A stretch of DNA of 25,323 nt, from the NCBI GenBank assembly GCA_963922865.1, contig CAWUJK010000017.1, positions 1 to 25,323 on the forward strand, given 5' to 3'. Of this stretch, positions 8,585 through 18,183 are shown piece by piece; the first letter of the stretch is position 1, and each line of letters begins with the position of its first letter. The DNA is from CAWUJK01 sp963922865 (GTDB taxonomy: Bacteria > Patescibacteriota > Gracilibacteria > BD1-5 > UBA6164). The notes below the pieces were generated by a model, which made no database searches, was not told where the DNA came from, and saw only the letters and a program-made list of their open reading frames with translations. Both the position numbers and the translations under genes were made by a program.

Positions 8585-9469
8585 TTAATATAACTCTTCT
8601 ATCTCCTCCCTACAAAAACTCTCAACCAAATCTCTCAAAACTAACACTTTCTCTTCTAAAAACTCCAACTCCTCTTTTGATATTTTATAATTTTTATCAT
8701 ACCTAGCTCTTACATAAGCATCTCTCAAAAGCTCAAATAAAAAAAATTCTTTTTCATCTTTTAAATCAAACCAATTTTTAAATCTATCATCATTTCTAAT
8801 TAAATCATTATATAAATGCTTTAAATCATGAGTTTTCTCTTTGTAAGAAGTTTTTACAAGTAAATAAGCTGTCATAAAACTTTCTGTAGCTTGATGAAGT
8901 TGAAATGCTCATATATTAAATTCTTCTCTACTAAAATTAAATTTAAATGTCTCAAGAAAAGTAATACCTTGAGGAAACCATAACTCATAATCTTCTTTCA
9001 TCATTTCCAATCTTTCCTGCTTTGTTAATTCTTTTTGCTCTGCTAATCTAATATTAGAACTTTCAAAAAGAGCTATACCCTCTTTTTTAACATCACTATA
9101 AAAATATCTTCACATAGTAAGCATATCATTTACATGATCTAAACTCTCTATTATTATAGTAATAGGATTTTTTATATTTCTTTTCTTTTTGATTTTATCT
9201 ACTATATAAAACTCTAATGCTCCAGCTTCTTCTCCTAAATCCTTTTTGGTTATTACCATTATATCAAAATCACTTCTAAATACTTCTGGATAATTTTGTG
9301 TATATGAAACATCTTCTATAACAAAAGTTCATCTAGCATAACTTCAAAAAAGTATAATCTTTTCTATTTCTATATTTTTCTCATTAAGTTCTTCTTTTAT
9401 ATTTTCTACTATAAAATTTATTTCATCTAATTTTTTTTGAGGTATATTTTTTGGAAATGTTTTTTTCAT
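8585..9469 (-). CDS. MNT nucleotidyltransferase-HEPN fusion protein
   Basis: A 294-residue two-domain protein. Residues about 15-110 are a minimal nucleotidyltransferase: ILFGSYARGT (39-48) and RSDFDIMVI (65-73), the GS-x-RG and DxD-type metal-binding motifs. Residues about 170-290 are an HEPN helical domain: FQLHQATESFMTAYLL, HDLKHLYNDL and LRDAYVRARYDKNY. In two-gene MNT-HEPN toxin-antitoxin systems the MNT protein AMPylates and silences the HEPN RNase. Here both domains sit in one chain, as in sacsin-type HEPN proteins. The HEPN part has ARYDKNY rather than the classical RxxxxH RNase motif, so RNase activity is doubtful. It is monocistronic and divergent from the NYN gene. Domain calls are strong; the activity is inferred. 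Confidence 0.85.
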
Positions 9470-9733
9470 ATATTTTGTTTAAAAGTTACCTTATCATTCT
9501 ATAAATTTTTTAAATTTTTCAAAATTTTTATAATCGCAAAAAACTACTATTCTCATATTTTTTTGTTAATTTGTTATTTGTATGATAATAATAAATTAAT
9601 TGTTTTAGTAAAGTTAAAATTATTTGACTTTGAAGTAAAGGTATATATTATATTAAGTATATACTTAGTATACTCTTTTTAGTAGCAATCCTTATTTTAG
9701 AAATAATTTTATTATCATAATTTACAAGTATTA
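9470..9733. other. Divergent intergenic region with a short ORF remnant
   Basis: Separates the MNT-HEPN and NYN genes. On the minus strand 9491-9556 encodes a 21-residue peptide beginning MRIVVFCDYKNFEKF. This resembles the first strand and DxxN motif at the start of NYN/LabA proteins, so it may be a degraded fragment. 9640-9680 holds interleaved AGTATA/TATACT repeats next to the promoter of the plus-strand gene. Nothing else is recognised. Confidence 0.35.
9624..9651 (+). promoter_or_regulatory. Promoter of the NYN-domain gene
   Basis: TTGACT (9624-9629), 16-bp spacer, TATTAT (9646-9651). The start codon is 82 bp further on, so a leader of about 75 nt would be made. No Shine-Dalgarno sequence is evident. 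Confidence 0.45.
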
Positions 9734-10222
9734 ATGAATAATTATGCTTTCATAGACTGACAAAATTTATATCAATGACTAGATTGGGATTTGGATTATA
9801 AAAAATTTAGAATTGCTTTAAAAGATAAATATAAGGTCCAAAAAGCGTATTATTTCATAGGTTTTAAGTGAAATGAAAATAGTCTATACGAAAAACTACA
9901 AGAAGCAGGTTTCATTCTTGTATTTAATTTAAAATGAGAGAATCTTAAAAGTAACAAGAAATGAAATGTAGACACAAATTTAGTATTCAATGTTATGAAA
10001 AAAATAATTCATGATGATTTTTGAAATGTTATTTTAGTTTCTTGAGATTGAGATTATAAAATGATGGTAGATTATCTCGTTGATATAGAAAAATTTGAAA
10101 AAGTAATTGCTCCTAACCTTAAATTTGCATCAAGTTTATATAAAAATGATAAAAACTTATCTTCAAACTACTTTGCGAATTTATGAGATATGAAAGATAA
10201 ACTAAAATATATAAAAAAATAA
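9734..10222 (+). CDS. NYN-domain protein (LabA/DUF88 family), PIN-like RNase fold
   Basis: A 162-residue protein of the NYN family, a PIN-like nuclease fold with acidic residues around a metal site. Visible blocks: YAFIDGQNLYQGLDWDLD at the start with the first Asp, KGNVDTNLVFNVMKKI in the middle with the second, and VILVSGDGDYKMMVDYL at about 104-120 with the DGD cluster. All expected acidic positions are present, so metal-dependent RNA cleavage is plausible; in most bacteria the substrate is unknown. Length is normal for stand-alone LabA-like proteins, common in CPR genomes. It is divergent from the MNT-HEPN gene; a functional link is not shown. Glycines of the motifs are UGA. Confidence 0.88.
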
Positions 10223-10612
10223 ACATGAAAAAAGCCCTCTCAGCACCAACACTTCCGACGACTTAATTCAGTATTTTAATACATGACCATTATACTGGTT
10301 TTTCTATCCAAAGTCAAAACTTTTTTCAAGTTTTGCAGTGATAGCTATTAATATATTTCATTTTGTTTATATTGGTATAAACTACTTCATATTCTGTTTT
10401 CATGGATATGTAAAAATAAATAATACTTCAATTATAAGAAAAAAAATTAATAATAAAATAGCATAAATTTGTTATAGAAAATAAAAAATATATTGTAATG
10501 TTTAAAATTAGTAAATTCTAGCTAAATTATGATAATTTAAAACTTTTATTTTTTATTGTATTTTTACAAAAAAAATGCTAAAATACTATTAATATAATTA
10601 ATTATTAATTAA
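10223..10612. other. 390-bp gap with no firm gene
   Basis: The first 40 bases are richer in G+C than the surroundings. Two weak coding possibilities overlap on opposite strands. On the minus strand 10290-10403 gives a 37-residue peptide starting MKTEYEVVYTN and ending GLWIEKPV. On the plus strand a frame from about 10230 to 10464 stays open for some 78 codons without a start, with PLYWFFYPKSKLFSSFAV inside. At most one is real; both could be remnants. The end of the gap holds the promoter of the next gene. Confidence 0.3.
10556..10584 (+). promoter_or_regulatory. Extended -10 promoter of the gene at 10613
   Basis: TTGTAT (10556-10561), 17-bp spacer, TGC followed by TAAAAT (10579-10584). The ATG is 28 bp downstream. 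Confidence 0.6.
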
Positions 10613-11224
10613 ATGGCAGATATTGAATCTACATGACCTGATAATTATGTTGAATTGAATCAATTACAAACTCCTTCACATTATGAAAGAAAGCTTGATA
10701 GTTTTTCTACTGTTTGAGAAAAAACTTGAAGAGTTATTATTGATACTGAAAATAATGTAGCAACTATTTTAGTTTCAGGTGAAACTAAACAAGAAACTAA
10801 TGAATTAAATGAAATATTAAACAAAACCATTATTCAAAAATTAGTTAATACTAATAATCAAGAAATAATAGCTTCAATAGAAAATTGAAGCTTAAAAACA
10901 ATTGAAATACCTTGAAAAGAAAGGTTAGCAATATCATTAAACTGAACTGATATTGATTATATTTCTAAGTATAATTGAGAAATAATTTTTAACTTGAAAA
11001 AATTTAAAGGTACTGAAATGGTATGAGATATGATTAATGTAAATCTGAAAGATAAATATTGAGTAGTGTTTGAAAGTTGAAGTTATTATCAAGAATGAAA
11101 AAAAATAAGTATATATAATGAAACATTACTTAATTGAATTTCTGAATGAGTAGACATTGTATTGAATTTTGAAAAATTACTTAAAGAAGAGCTTGAAAAA
11201 AGAGAGAAAGAGACTGTACAATAA
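10613..11224 (+). CDS. Hypothetical soluble protein, 203 residues
   Basis: Starts MADIESTGPDNYVELNQL and ends EELEKREKETVQ. There is no signal peptide or membrane segment. The first 70 residues contain KTGRVIIDTENNVATILVSG, followed by a repetitive beta-rich part with IPGKERLAISLNGTDIDYI and KYNGEIIFNLKKFKG, and a charged C-terminal helix. No family is recognised. It has its own promoter and a strong terminator, so it is an independent unit. Many glycines are UGA, so it is adapted to this genome's code. It lies in an accessory-looking patch beside a decayed Fic/XRE module. Confidence 0.75.
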
Positions 11225-11231
11225 ACTGTGT

Positions 11232-11266
11232 AAATAGAAACAATGATTAGTTGTTTCTATTTTTTT
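11232..11266 (+). terminator. Intrinsic terminator
   Basis: Perfect 12-bp stem (11232-11243 with 11251-11262), 7-nt loop, followed by TTTT. It is 7 bp past the stop codon of the gene at 10613-11224. Confidence 0.8.
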
Positions 11267-11412
11267 CTAATAACAAATTTACAGGATAGGGCAATAATGA
11301 AAGAGTAATAAAATAATTTAAATTATTTAGTTCTTTTACTGTATAATCGTCTAAACTTTTATAAACTTGTTCAGTAAGTAAAATATTATAATAATTTGTG
11401 ATTATTTTTTTA

Positions 11413-11598
11413 CTAAAATAAATCATTAACCTCAACATACAAAGCAATAGCTAATTTCTCTATATTCTCAACTGCAATATTTTTTAATACCCTTTGAACT
11501 CAAGATAAATAAGTTCTATGAATTCAAGATTTTTCTACTAAACCTAATTGAGATATATTTTTATTTTTTCTTAATTCTCTAATCCTATTTCTATCAAT
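11413..11598 (-). pseudogene. XRE-family HTH antitoxin remnant without ATG start
   Basis: A 61-codon frame in register with the Fic gene upstream, directly after its TAG. It reads as a Cro/CI-type helix-turn-helix: IDRNRIRELRKNKNISQ, then VEKSGIHRTYLSGVQRVLKN and NIEKLAIALYVEVNDLF. A typical member would have an ATG at the first codon, which is ATT here, and SQxxLAxxSG...IERG where this copy has SQLGLVEKSG and VQRV. The missing ATG and the eroded turn suggest decay, though an ATT start coupled to the preceding stop cannot be excluded. HTH proteins of this kind are common partners of Fic toxins. A second-frame ORF at 11247-11447 overlaps its end but looks incidental. Confidence 0.6.
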
Positions 11599-12465
11599 CT
11601 ACTCTTCTTCATAATAATAACTATAATCTATTCCTTTCATAAACATTTCTCGAGAGTAAATATCATCAGTGAGAGCATTTTTGAGTAATGAAAGTATTTA
11701 TGTACTATCATTAGGACTATTAATCATTGCATTCATATAATCATTTTTAGTTATTTGACTCCAATCAACACATTTTGAGATAGATTTTTTTAACATTAAA
11801 TCTAACCAAATCCTTGCGCTTCTACCATTTCCTTCCATAAAAGGATGAGCAATATTCATCTCTACATACTTATATGCAATTTTTTGAAAGTTATCTTCAG
11901 GTATTTCTTCAATTTCTTTTAAAGTATTTTCTAAATACTGAGTAACTACAAATTGAAATCCTCATTTTGATATATTTTTTTGCCTAATTTTTCAAGCAAA
12001 ATCATATAATCCTCCAAATAAATAGGCATGAATTTGCTGTAAACCTTTAATACTTCAAACTTCAATATTATCAATAAAAGAACTTTCAAATAATGCATAA
12101 GCTTTCTTTTTACTTTGACCATCTATAGTATTATCACTATAGGTAAACCAATTGAGAAACTCTATTTTTTTATTACTTGGAATATTTTTTACTACTTCAA
12201 TAATATCATCCTGAGAGAAACAATCAGTAGCATATTTTTTTCAATCATTAGACTCAAGTTTCAGTTGACTACATTTTGTAGTCAACTCATTTCATTGATT
12301 TTTTAATCTATTTTTTAAAACACTCCAATATTTTCTTGGATTATTACTTGATGTTAAAATAGAAACTATATCTAGAACAGAAAACCACCACTTAGAATTT
12401 TCATCATCCCAAATGGCACGAACCTCTCTATCATCAAAGAAACGTATTGAAATTTTATCAGTCAT
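11599..12465 (-). pseudogene. BRO-N/Fic protein interrupted by in-frame TAA
   Basis: ATG at 12465 gives 255 codons before TAA at 11698-11700; the frame then continues 32 codons to TAG at 11599-11601. Residues about 5-105 look like a BRO-N (antirepressor-type) domain: VRAIWDDENSKWWFSVLDI and NPRKYWSVLKNRL. Residues about 120-287 are a Fic domain with the full motif HPFMEGNGRSAR (207-218), where the His is the AMPylation catalyst and GNGR binds ATP phosphates. The part after the TAA, ALTDDIYSREMFMKGIDYSY, is the normal C-terminal end of this Fic subfamily, where a Glu codon often sits at the broken position. GAA to TAA is therefore the likely change. The shortened protein keeps the catalytic motif and may still be made. 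Fic enzymes usually transfer AMP from ATP to a target protein. Confidence 0.75.
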
Positions 12466-12510
12466 ATTATTCTTTTAGTTACCATAAAAGATAATTTTTT
12501 ATTTTTTATT

Positions 12511-12977
12511 TGGTGGAGCTAGACGGATTTGAACCGACGTCTCGGAAGGCTAAAAACATACATCTACTATCATAGTTCATTTTAATAATCAAGTGAACAA
12601 GAAAATAAACAAAAAAACACAAGATAATCCAATCTATTAATACTCATAGGTACAAGACCAAATCAAAACCGATCCTATAAGACTTTAGTAAAATAATTCT
12701 ATAAAATCCCTAAAGCAAGATAATATAAAATTTGTAGCAGACCAATCAGTACTCATTCCGTAGAAAGGCTACAGTCAGTTCCCCATTATGTGGGAGTGAC
12801 TATGCTACAGCTAAAGCAGGAGCTTTAATTGCAGCAGCAAAGTTAGCTAGGCTAGCTTTTGCTCTGTTGTAAGTTTTGTTACTTATTTTTGTTTATGTTG
12901 ATTAAAGGAAGTCACAAACATCTCCCTGATAGCATACATCCCTAACTAATCTCCCGATAGAAACCAAGATTAGCCCC
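12511..12977 (-). ncRNA. ssrA: tmRNA (ssrA)
   Basis: Transfer-messenger RNA, which rescues stalled ribosomes and tags the unfinished protein for proteolysis. The 5' end GGGGCTAATCTTGG (from 12977) pairs with TAGCTCC at the 3' end to form a 7-bp acceptor stem, and the T-arm with GGTTCAAATCC and an encoded CCA end is at 12511-12540. The messenger part is at 12800-12880: resume codon probably AAC, then 26 codons beginning NKTYNRAKAS and ending KAPALAVA, then TAG. The length of 467 nt is longer than the usual 350-400. The ALAVA end differs from the common ALAA. The tag contains no UGA codon. The exact resume codon is inferred from position; the RNA itself is certain. Confidence 0.95.
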
Positions 12978-12991
12978 AAAAAGTAATTAAG

Positions 12992-13019
12992 ATTATACAA
13001 AAATAAAGATTTTTTGCAA
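12992..13019 (-). promoter_or_regulatory. ssrA promoter
   Basis: Minus strand TTGCAA (13014-13019), 16-bp spacer, TG-TATAAT (-10 at 12992-12997). The mature tmRNA 5' end is 15 bp downstream, which leaves a short 5' piece for processing. Confidence 0.7.
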
Positions 13020-13063
13020 TAAATATAATAAAATTATAATTATAAATCACAAAACTACCTTAC

Positions 13064-15184
13064 TTATTTTTTACCTTTTTTCAAATACAAAATTTTATCA
13101 CGAAGCTCAGCAGCTTTTTCATACTCCATATTTCAAGAAGCAACATCCATCTCCAATTCAAGTCTAAATATTTCTTTATTTAACTCTTTTTTATCAAGAT
13201 CACTATAATCTCTTTTTGCTTTTTTTGAAGTAATTCAAATATCTTTTATACTAGAAAAAATAGTTTTTGGAACTATATTATTCTTTTTATTATATTTTTG
13301 TTGAAGTTCTCTTCTATAATAAGTAAGATTTATAGCTTTTCTCATACTCTCAGAAATAACTAATCAATCACTGTTAACCAATTTTGCTTTATCAAGCCTA
13401 TACAAATCTCATAAATAATTATTTTTTTCTTCCAAAACTAAACTATCCACTTTAGGATAATTACTAACATACATATAAACTTTTCAATTTTGATTCCTAG
13501 CAGCTCTTCAAATAATTTGAATCAAAGAAGAAGTAGATCTTAAAAATCATTGTTTATCAGCATCCAAAATACAAATTTTTGAAACCTCAGGCAAATCAAG
13601 TCATTCTCTTAACAAATTTACTCAAACAATAACATCAATAACTCACTGCCTAAGTTCTTTTAAAATTTCTAATCTCTCAATAGTGTCTATTTCAGAGTGC
13701 AAATATTTACATTTAACTCAATTATCAAGTAAATAATCACTCAACTCCTCACTTGATCTTTTTGTAACAGTAGTTATTAGCATTTTTTCATTTTTTTCAA
13801 CCACCAAAGAAATATTAGACATAATATCATCAATCATAAAATCCATACTAGAAATAATTATTTCTGGATCTAAAAGTCAAGTTGGTCTAAAAAACTGAGC
13901 TATAACCCTATAATCTTTACTTGATTTCCAGATTTCTCATTTCAAAGGATCAAAATCAAAAAATCTAAAAGGATCTTTGCAAGATTTTTTTATTTCATAA
14001 GTATTAGGAGTAGCAGAAACAGCTATTACGTGTTTTACTTTGGACTCAAATTCATCAAACTGTAGAGGTCTATTATCTAAAGCAGAAGGCAATCTAAAAC
14101 CATTTGAAACTAGGTTTTCTTTCCTTGATCTATCTCAAGCATACATTCATCATATTTGACTAAAAGTTATATGAGATTCATCAACAAAACTAATATAATC
14201 TTTTGGAAAATAATCCATCAAAGTAGCAGGAGCTTCACCTATTTCTCTTCCATCTAAAAATCTAGAATAGTTTTCTATCCCATTAACATATCAAACCTCT
14301 TGCATCATCTCTATATCATACTCTACCTTGGTTTTTAATCTCTCATATTTCAAAATATCTCATAAATCCTGCTTAAAATATTTTAATCTTTCATCAAGTT
14401 CTTTTCTAATTTGTGGAATAATTTCCTCTATCCTATCTTTTGAACTTACAGTATGCTTGGCTGGAAAGATATCTATTTTTTGCATATATTCATATATTTC
14501 TCAAGTCAAATAATTTCTACTTGTGATTTGACTTACTTCATCTCACCAAAATTCAATAGTTATACAAGTTTCACTTGAAGAAGGCCAAATCTCCAAAATA
14601 TCTCACAATACTTGAAACATACCAGGTTTAAAATCACTACCAGATCTTTTATACTGAACAGAAACTAATTTCTTAAGCAGTAATTCCAATTCATAATTTT
14701 TTCAAACATCTATACTAAAAACTTGATCACTATATTGATTTATATCTCACAAACCATAAATACAACTAACACTAGCAACTATTATAACATCTTTTCTTGT
14801 AAGTAAACTTTGAGTAGCAGCATGCCTCAATCTATCAATTTCTTCATTTATAGTTGCTTCTTTTTCTATATAAGTATCAGTTTTAGCCACATAAGCTTCA
14901 GGTTGATAATAATCATAATAAGATACAAAATAATGAACAGCATTATCCGGAAAAAATTCTTTAAACTCTTGAGCTAGCTGGGCAGCTAAAGTTTTATTAT
15001 GAGCTATAACCAAAGTAGGTTTTTGAGTCTTTTCTATTATGTTTGCCATAGTAAAAGTTTTTCAACTTCAGGTAACTCCCCAAAGAGTTTGAAAATTTTG
15101 ATTATCACCAAAATTTTTAACAATCTCATTTACAGCACTTTTTTGATCCTCACTAGGAGAATATTTAGATTTTAATTTAAACAT
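13064..15184 (-). CDS. uvrB: UvrABC excision nuclease subunit B
   Basis: A 706-residue DNA repair helicase-like ATPase that receives damaged DNA from UvrA, verifies the lesion and recruits UvrC. It starts MFKLKSKYSPSEDQKSAVNE. Walker A is GVTGSGKT at 36-43, with both later glycines encoded by UGA. The beta-hairpin that probes the strand contains YYDYYQPEAYV. Motif II is DESH, and motifs V and VI are DVIVGVNLLREGLDLPEV and QIIGRAARN. The C-terminal UVR domain that contacts UvrC ends EYEKAAELRDKILYLKKGKK. Length and all motifs are normal. It lies 65 bp downstream of the amidase-SpoIID gene on the same strand and upstream of ssrA. The ATG is followed at once by conserved sequence, so the start is firm. 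Confidence 0.97.
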
Positions 15185-15203
15185 AAAAAATGGTAAAAAA
15201 TAT

Positions 15204-15218
15204 TATCATATTATGATA
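15204..15218. promoter_or_regulatory. Small palindrome upstream of uvrB
   Basis: TATCATA-T-TATGATA, a 7-bp inverted repeat with a 1-base centre, 20 bp before the uvrB start. It might be an operator or just AT-rich chance. It does not match a known LexA box. Confidence 0.25.
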
Positions 15219-15249
15219 CTCAAAAATATTATAAAAACAAAAAATAAAG

Positions 15250-17268
15250 CTATTTGCTAATTTTTTTTATCTCTACTCAATCCAAAAAATACTTAATAAT
15301 CATAAAAAAATTCCATCATCTCTCTGAGAAATATTGTACTCAAGTTCAAGCAACTCAAACTCAATGTCATGCTCTTTTTTTTCATATTCATCAATTATCT
15401 ACAACTCAGGCCAAAAACGGAAATTTTTTTGGATAAGAACAATCTGGAACTCATTTAGCAGTTTTACAAAAATCAAAAAAAGAAGTAGTTGCTCCATTAC
15501 TAGAAGAAAAATACCAAGGTTTAATCAAAACTCAATTATAAGTAACAACCAAATCCTTAGTTTCTTCAACTATTTCATTTACATTAGGGCTCCTTTTTTC
15601 AAGTCAAAATCATAAATATTTTTGAAAAACATTTGGATCATCAGAACCATCATACCATTCTCAAGCAAATTTTCTAGCTTTTGTCATATACCATCTAGCA
15701 TAAGTTCTTGCAAGAACAATAATAGTTCTTACTTTTTCAATATTAGTTGAATTACTTACCTCTCAGAGTCATTTAAGATAATCATTTAGCAATATATCAT
15801 TAACAACAATCAATTTATCATTTTTAGTGTATAAAACTATATCTCACCTAAATTTATTATCATTTAACAATCAAGATTTATCCCATTTTGGTTTTCTTTC
15901 CCAAGATTTTATTTCAATTATCTCATTTTTTGGGACTTTTATTCTTAAAAATTTAGTTTTGGAAAAATCTATTATTTCAGTATTTTTTATAAAAAGTTTG
16001 TTTTTTGTAAAACTAAAATTTAACAAATTTGAATTAATTGAATTTTTTTTAGTTTTTTTGAAATCAAATATATATTCTTTAGGAGTTTTTATAAAATTTA
16101 GGGATAAATTTTTATTGACTTCAATAGAAATATAGTCATCTTTAGGATAACTTAATTTTACTTTTAAACTATTGTTATCATCAAAGCTCTTCTTTTCTTC
16201 ATTAAAAGGAGTATAAACATTTCTCTTTTTTTCTATATCAAGTATTAAATCTTTTATTCAAAACAATAAATTTTTATTTTTTATACTAGATTTATCAATT
16301 AATAACTCTATTCTAGATAACAAATCTAGTAATTTTCTTTCTGAAAAATTTTCTAGTTTATCTTTAAAAAGATCAAGCAGTTTTTGATTTTTTTTAGATA
16401 AACCAACTCAAAGTTCTCTCTTCATTAACTGCATTTGTGCATGAAGCTTATCTCAAGGACATTTAGTATTTCAAGAATCTCTATGTCAAGCTATAGGGTA
16501 CATATAATTAACTATAATAGGATTTTTTTGACATTTTAAAGATACTCCCTCACACCACTCAAAAAAAGGTACTTTTCTACTTAGATCTATATCATATTTT
16601 TTAACCAAATATTTAGTTAATTTTTTCAAAGAATTAATTTGTAAATTAGAAGCATTATTTTTATCATAATTTCATATCAAAGCAATTCATATAGTAGTTT
16701 GATTATTCCATTTATCATGAGCTCATACGCTATAATCTCATCAAGCTCTTCACTCAAAAATTTCACCCTTAGTTCCTATAACAAAATTATATCCAATATC
16801 TCACCATCATCTACCCAAAGAATGATATTTATAAATATCTCTTATAATTTCATAATTATCAGCATCAGGGGAAACATTTAGAGCAGTATGATGAACAACT
16901 ATTGCAATTTTTTTCTTAGAGTAAGAAATAGGCCAAGCCAGTTTATGTCAATTTTCTTGTTTTGAAATTTTTTTGATTCAAAATATAGAAGAATAATTAG
17001 AAATAATATACTTATTTGCTTTTTTTATTTTAAGAGCCTCTATTTTAGCTATTTCTTTTTCAGTATTATTAAGCTCTTTTTTAGTAATATTACTAGCTTT
17101 TGATAATTTATCTTGCCATTGCTTAGAATCTAGATATCTAAAAGATTCTACAGCATTCCACTGTGCTCTAGAAATTATATCAATATCATCAATATTTGAT
17201 GATTTAATGTATCATATAAAACTAAAAAACAAAAAAAACAAAATTACAAGCTTAAAAACTTTACTCAT
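15250..17268 (-). CDS. Zinc N-acetylmuramoyl-L-alanine amidase (PGRP/Amidase_2) fused to SpoIID domain
   Basis: A 672-residue cell-wall protein. Residues 5-20 are a signal or anchor helix. A helical linker follows (50-95). An Amidase_2/PGRP domain lies at about 115-285: IVVHHTA (His126), GWGDIGYNFVI (Tyr160) and GHRDSGNTKCPG (His262, Cys270), the zinc ligands and catalytic residues all present, so it should cut the amide between MurNAc and L-Ala. A beta-rich linker follows. From about 480 to the end is a SpoIID/LytB-type domain: ILLNDYLKGLGEVS with the expected catalytic Glu, IVLARTYARWYM, SSSNGATTS and KRAGHGVGVAGTGVQYF. SpoIID proteins are lytic transglycosylases acting on glycans stripped of peptides, which is exactly the product of the amidase. 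The start is the first ATG, 49 bp from the divergent coiled-coil gene. Confidence 0.9.
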
Positions 17269-17317
17269 ATCTTTTTTTATGATAAAATATATTAAATATT
17301 AATTAAAATAGAAATAG

Positions 17318-18169
17318 ATGTCTATTAAAACAAGATGAATTATAAAAAATATTATTAAAATATCAATTTTAAGTTTGATATTAACTTTATGATTTTTAAT
17401 TGTAAATAATTTTGTGTGAGCATGAAAAATTGATATAAAAAAAGAAGAAAAATCAAACAATATAAAATATAAAAATATAGCAATAAAACCAATAGCCAAT
17501 GTTTGAGTTGCAATAACTAGTAATATTTGAATATGAGTTAAAAAAACTCAAAAAATAAGTTCCCAAAGCATAGATAATAAAATATTTAAAGCAGAAGATT
17601 TTTATAAAAATAGTGATAAAATAAAAAAACAGCTAATAATAAAAAACATGTTATTTATAAAGGAATACCATAATGTTTTAAAAATGAATATAAATGAAGA
17701 GTTGAAAAAATCTAAAAATAGGGAAAAAACACTAAAAAATATAATAAAACAACTACAAATAAGATTGCAAAATGCAAACTCAAATATAACAAATTTAAAT
17801 AAACAAATAGAAATACTACTTTGAGAATATAATAATATAACAACACAAATAGAAACACTAAAGAAAAGCTTAGAAATAGATTTTGCAAAATCAAACTCAC
17901 AAAAAGTTTTTAAAACTGTAGATGATTATTATGATTTAAAATACAAACAAACAAATCTAAAAATTAATTTAATATTTTTATGAGAGTTTCTAAAAAGATA
18001 CAATGTCTTGAATAGTTATAACAAAAAAATACTAGATACTATAGTAAATAATAAAGATATAATTTCAAAAAATTCTTTTGTGGTAATACCAAACTCTACA
18101 AATAATATGTTGAAAAATTTTAATTTAATATTAAGCGAAGAAGAATACAAAACAAAAATACAAAAATAG
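17318..18169 (+). CDS. Membrane-anchored coiled-coil protein
   Basis: A 283-residue protein starting MSIKTRGIIKNIIKIS, with one N-terminal transmembrane helix or signal anchor (about 13-34, ending NNFVGAG). The rest is probably outside the membrane. Residues about 110-200 are a long coiled coil: KNREKTLKNIIKQLQIRL, NLNKQIEIL and QIETLKKSLEID. A C-terminal segment contains FVVIPNSTNNMLKNFN. There is no enzymatic motif. It is divergent from the amidase-SpoIID gene with only 49 bp between starts, so they may share control. Coiled-coil periplasmic or surface proteins such as EnvC and PcsB activate wall hydrolases, which makes a partner role possible, but no LytM or CHAP domain is seen. The family is not recognised. 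Confidence 0.75.
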
Positions 18170-18183
18170 GTATTTTTATATAA

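Noticed and set aside
11247..11447. Minus-strand ORF of 66 codons
   Set aside because: It overlaps the terminator of the plus-strand gene and the end of the XRE frame, contains no UGA codons and resembles nothing known; probably incidental.
12511..12550. tRNA gene suggested by the T-arm and CCA end
   Set aside because: There is no anticodon arm at tRNA distance; the matching acceptor 5' strand is 460 nt away and a tag ORF lies between, so it is tmRNA.
12846..12880. Alternative tag frame giving a short peptide TKLTTEQKLA
   Set aside because: It ends at a TAG inside the messenger region; the frame ending ALAVA stops where the tag normally ends before the downstream helices.
15254..16135. Plus-strand ORFs of 60-102 codons
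   Set aside because: They are antisense to the SpoIID part and linker of the amidase-SpoIID gene.
18162..18177. Short hairpin over the stop of the coiled-coil gene as terminator
   Set aside because: The stem is 7 bp of pure A/T around GG; too weak to call in DNA this AT-rich.
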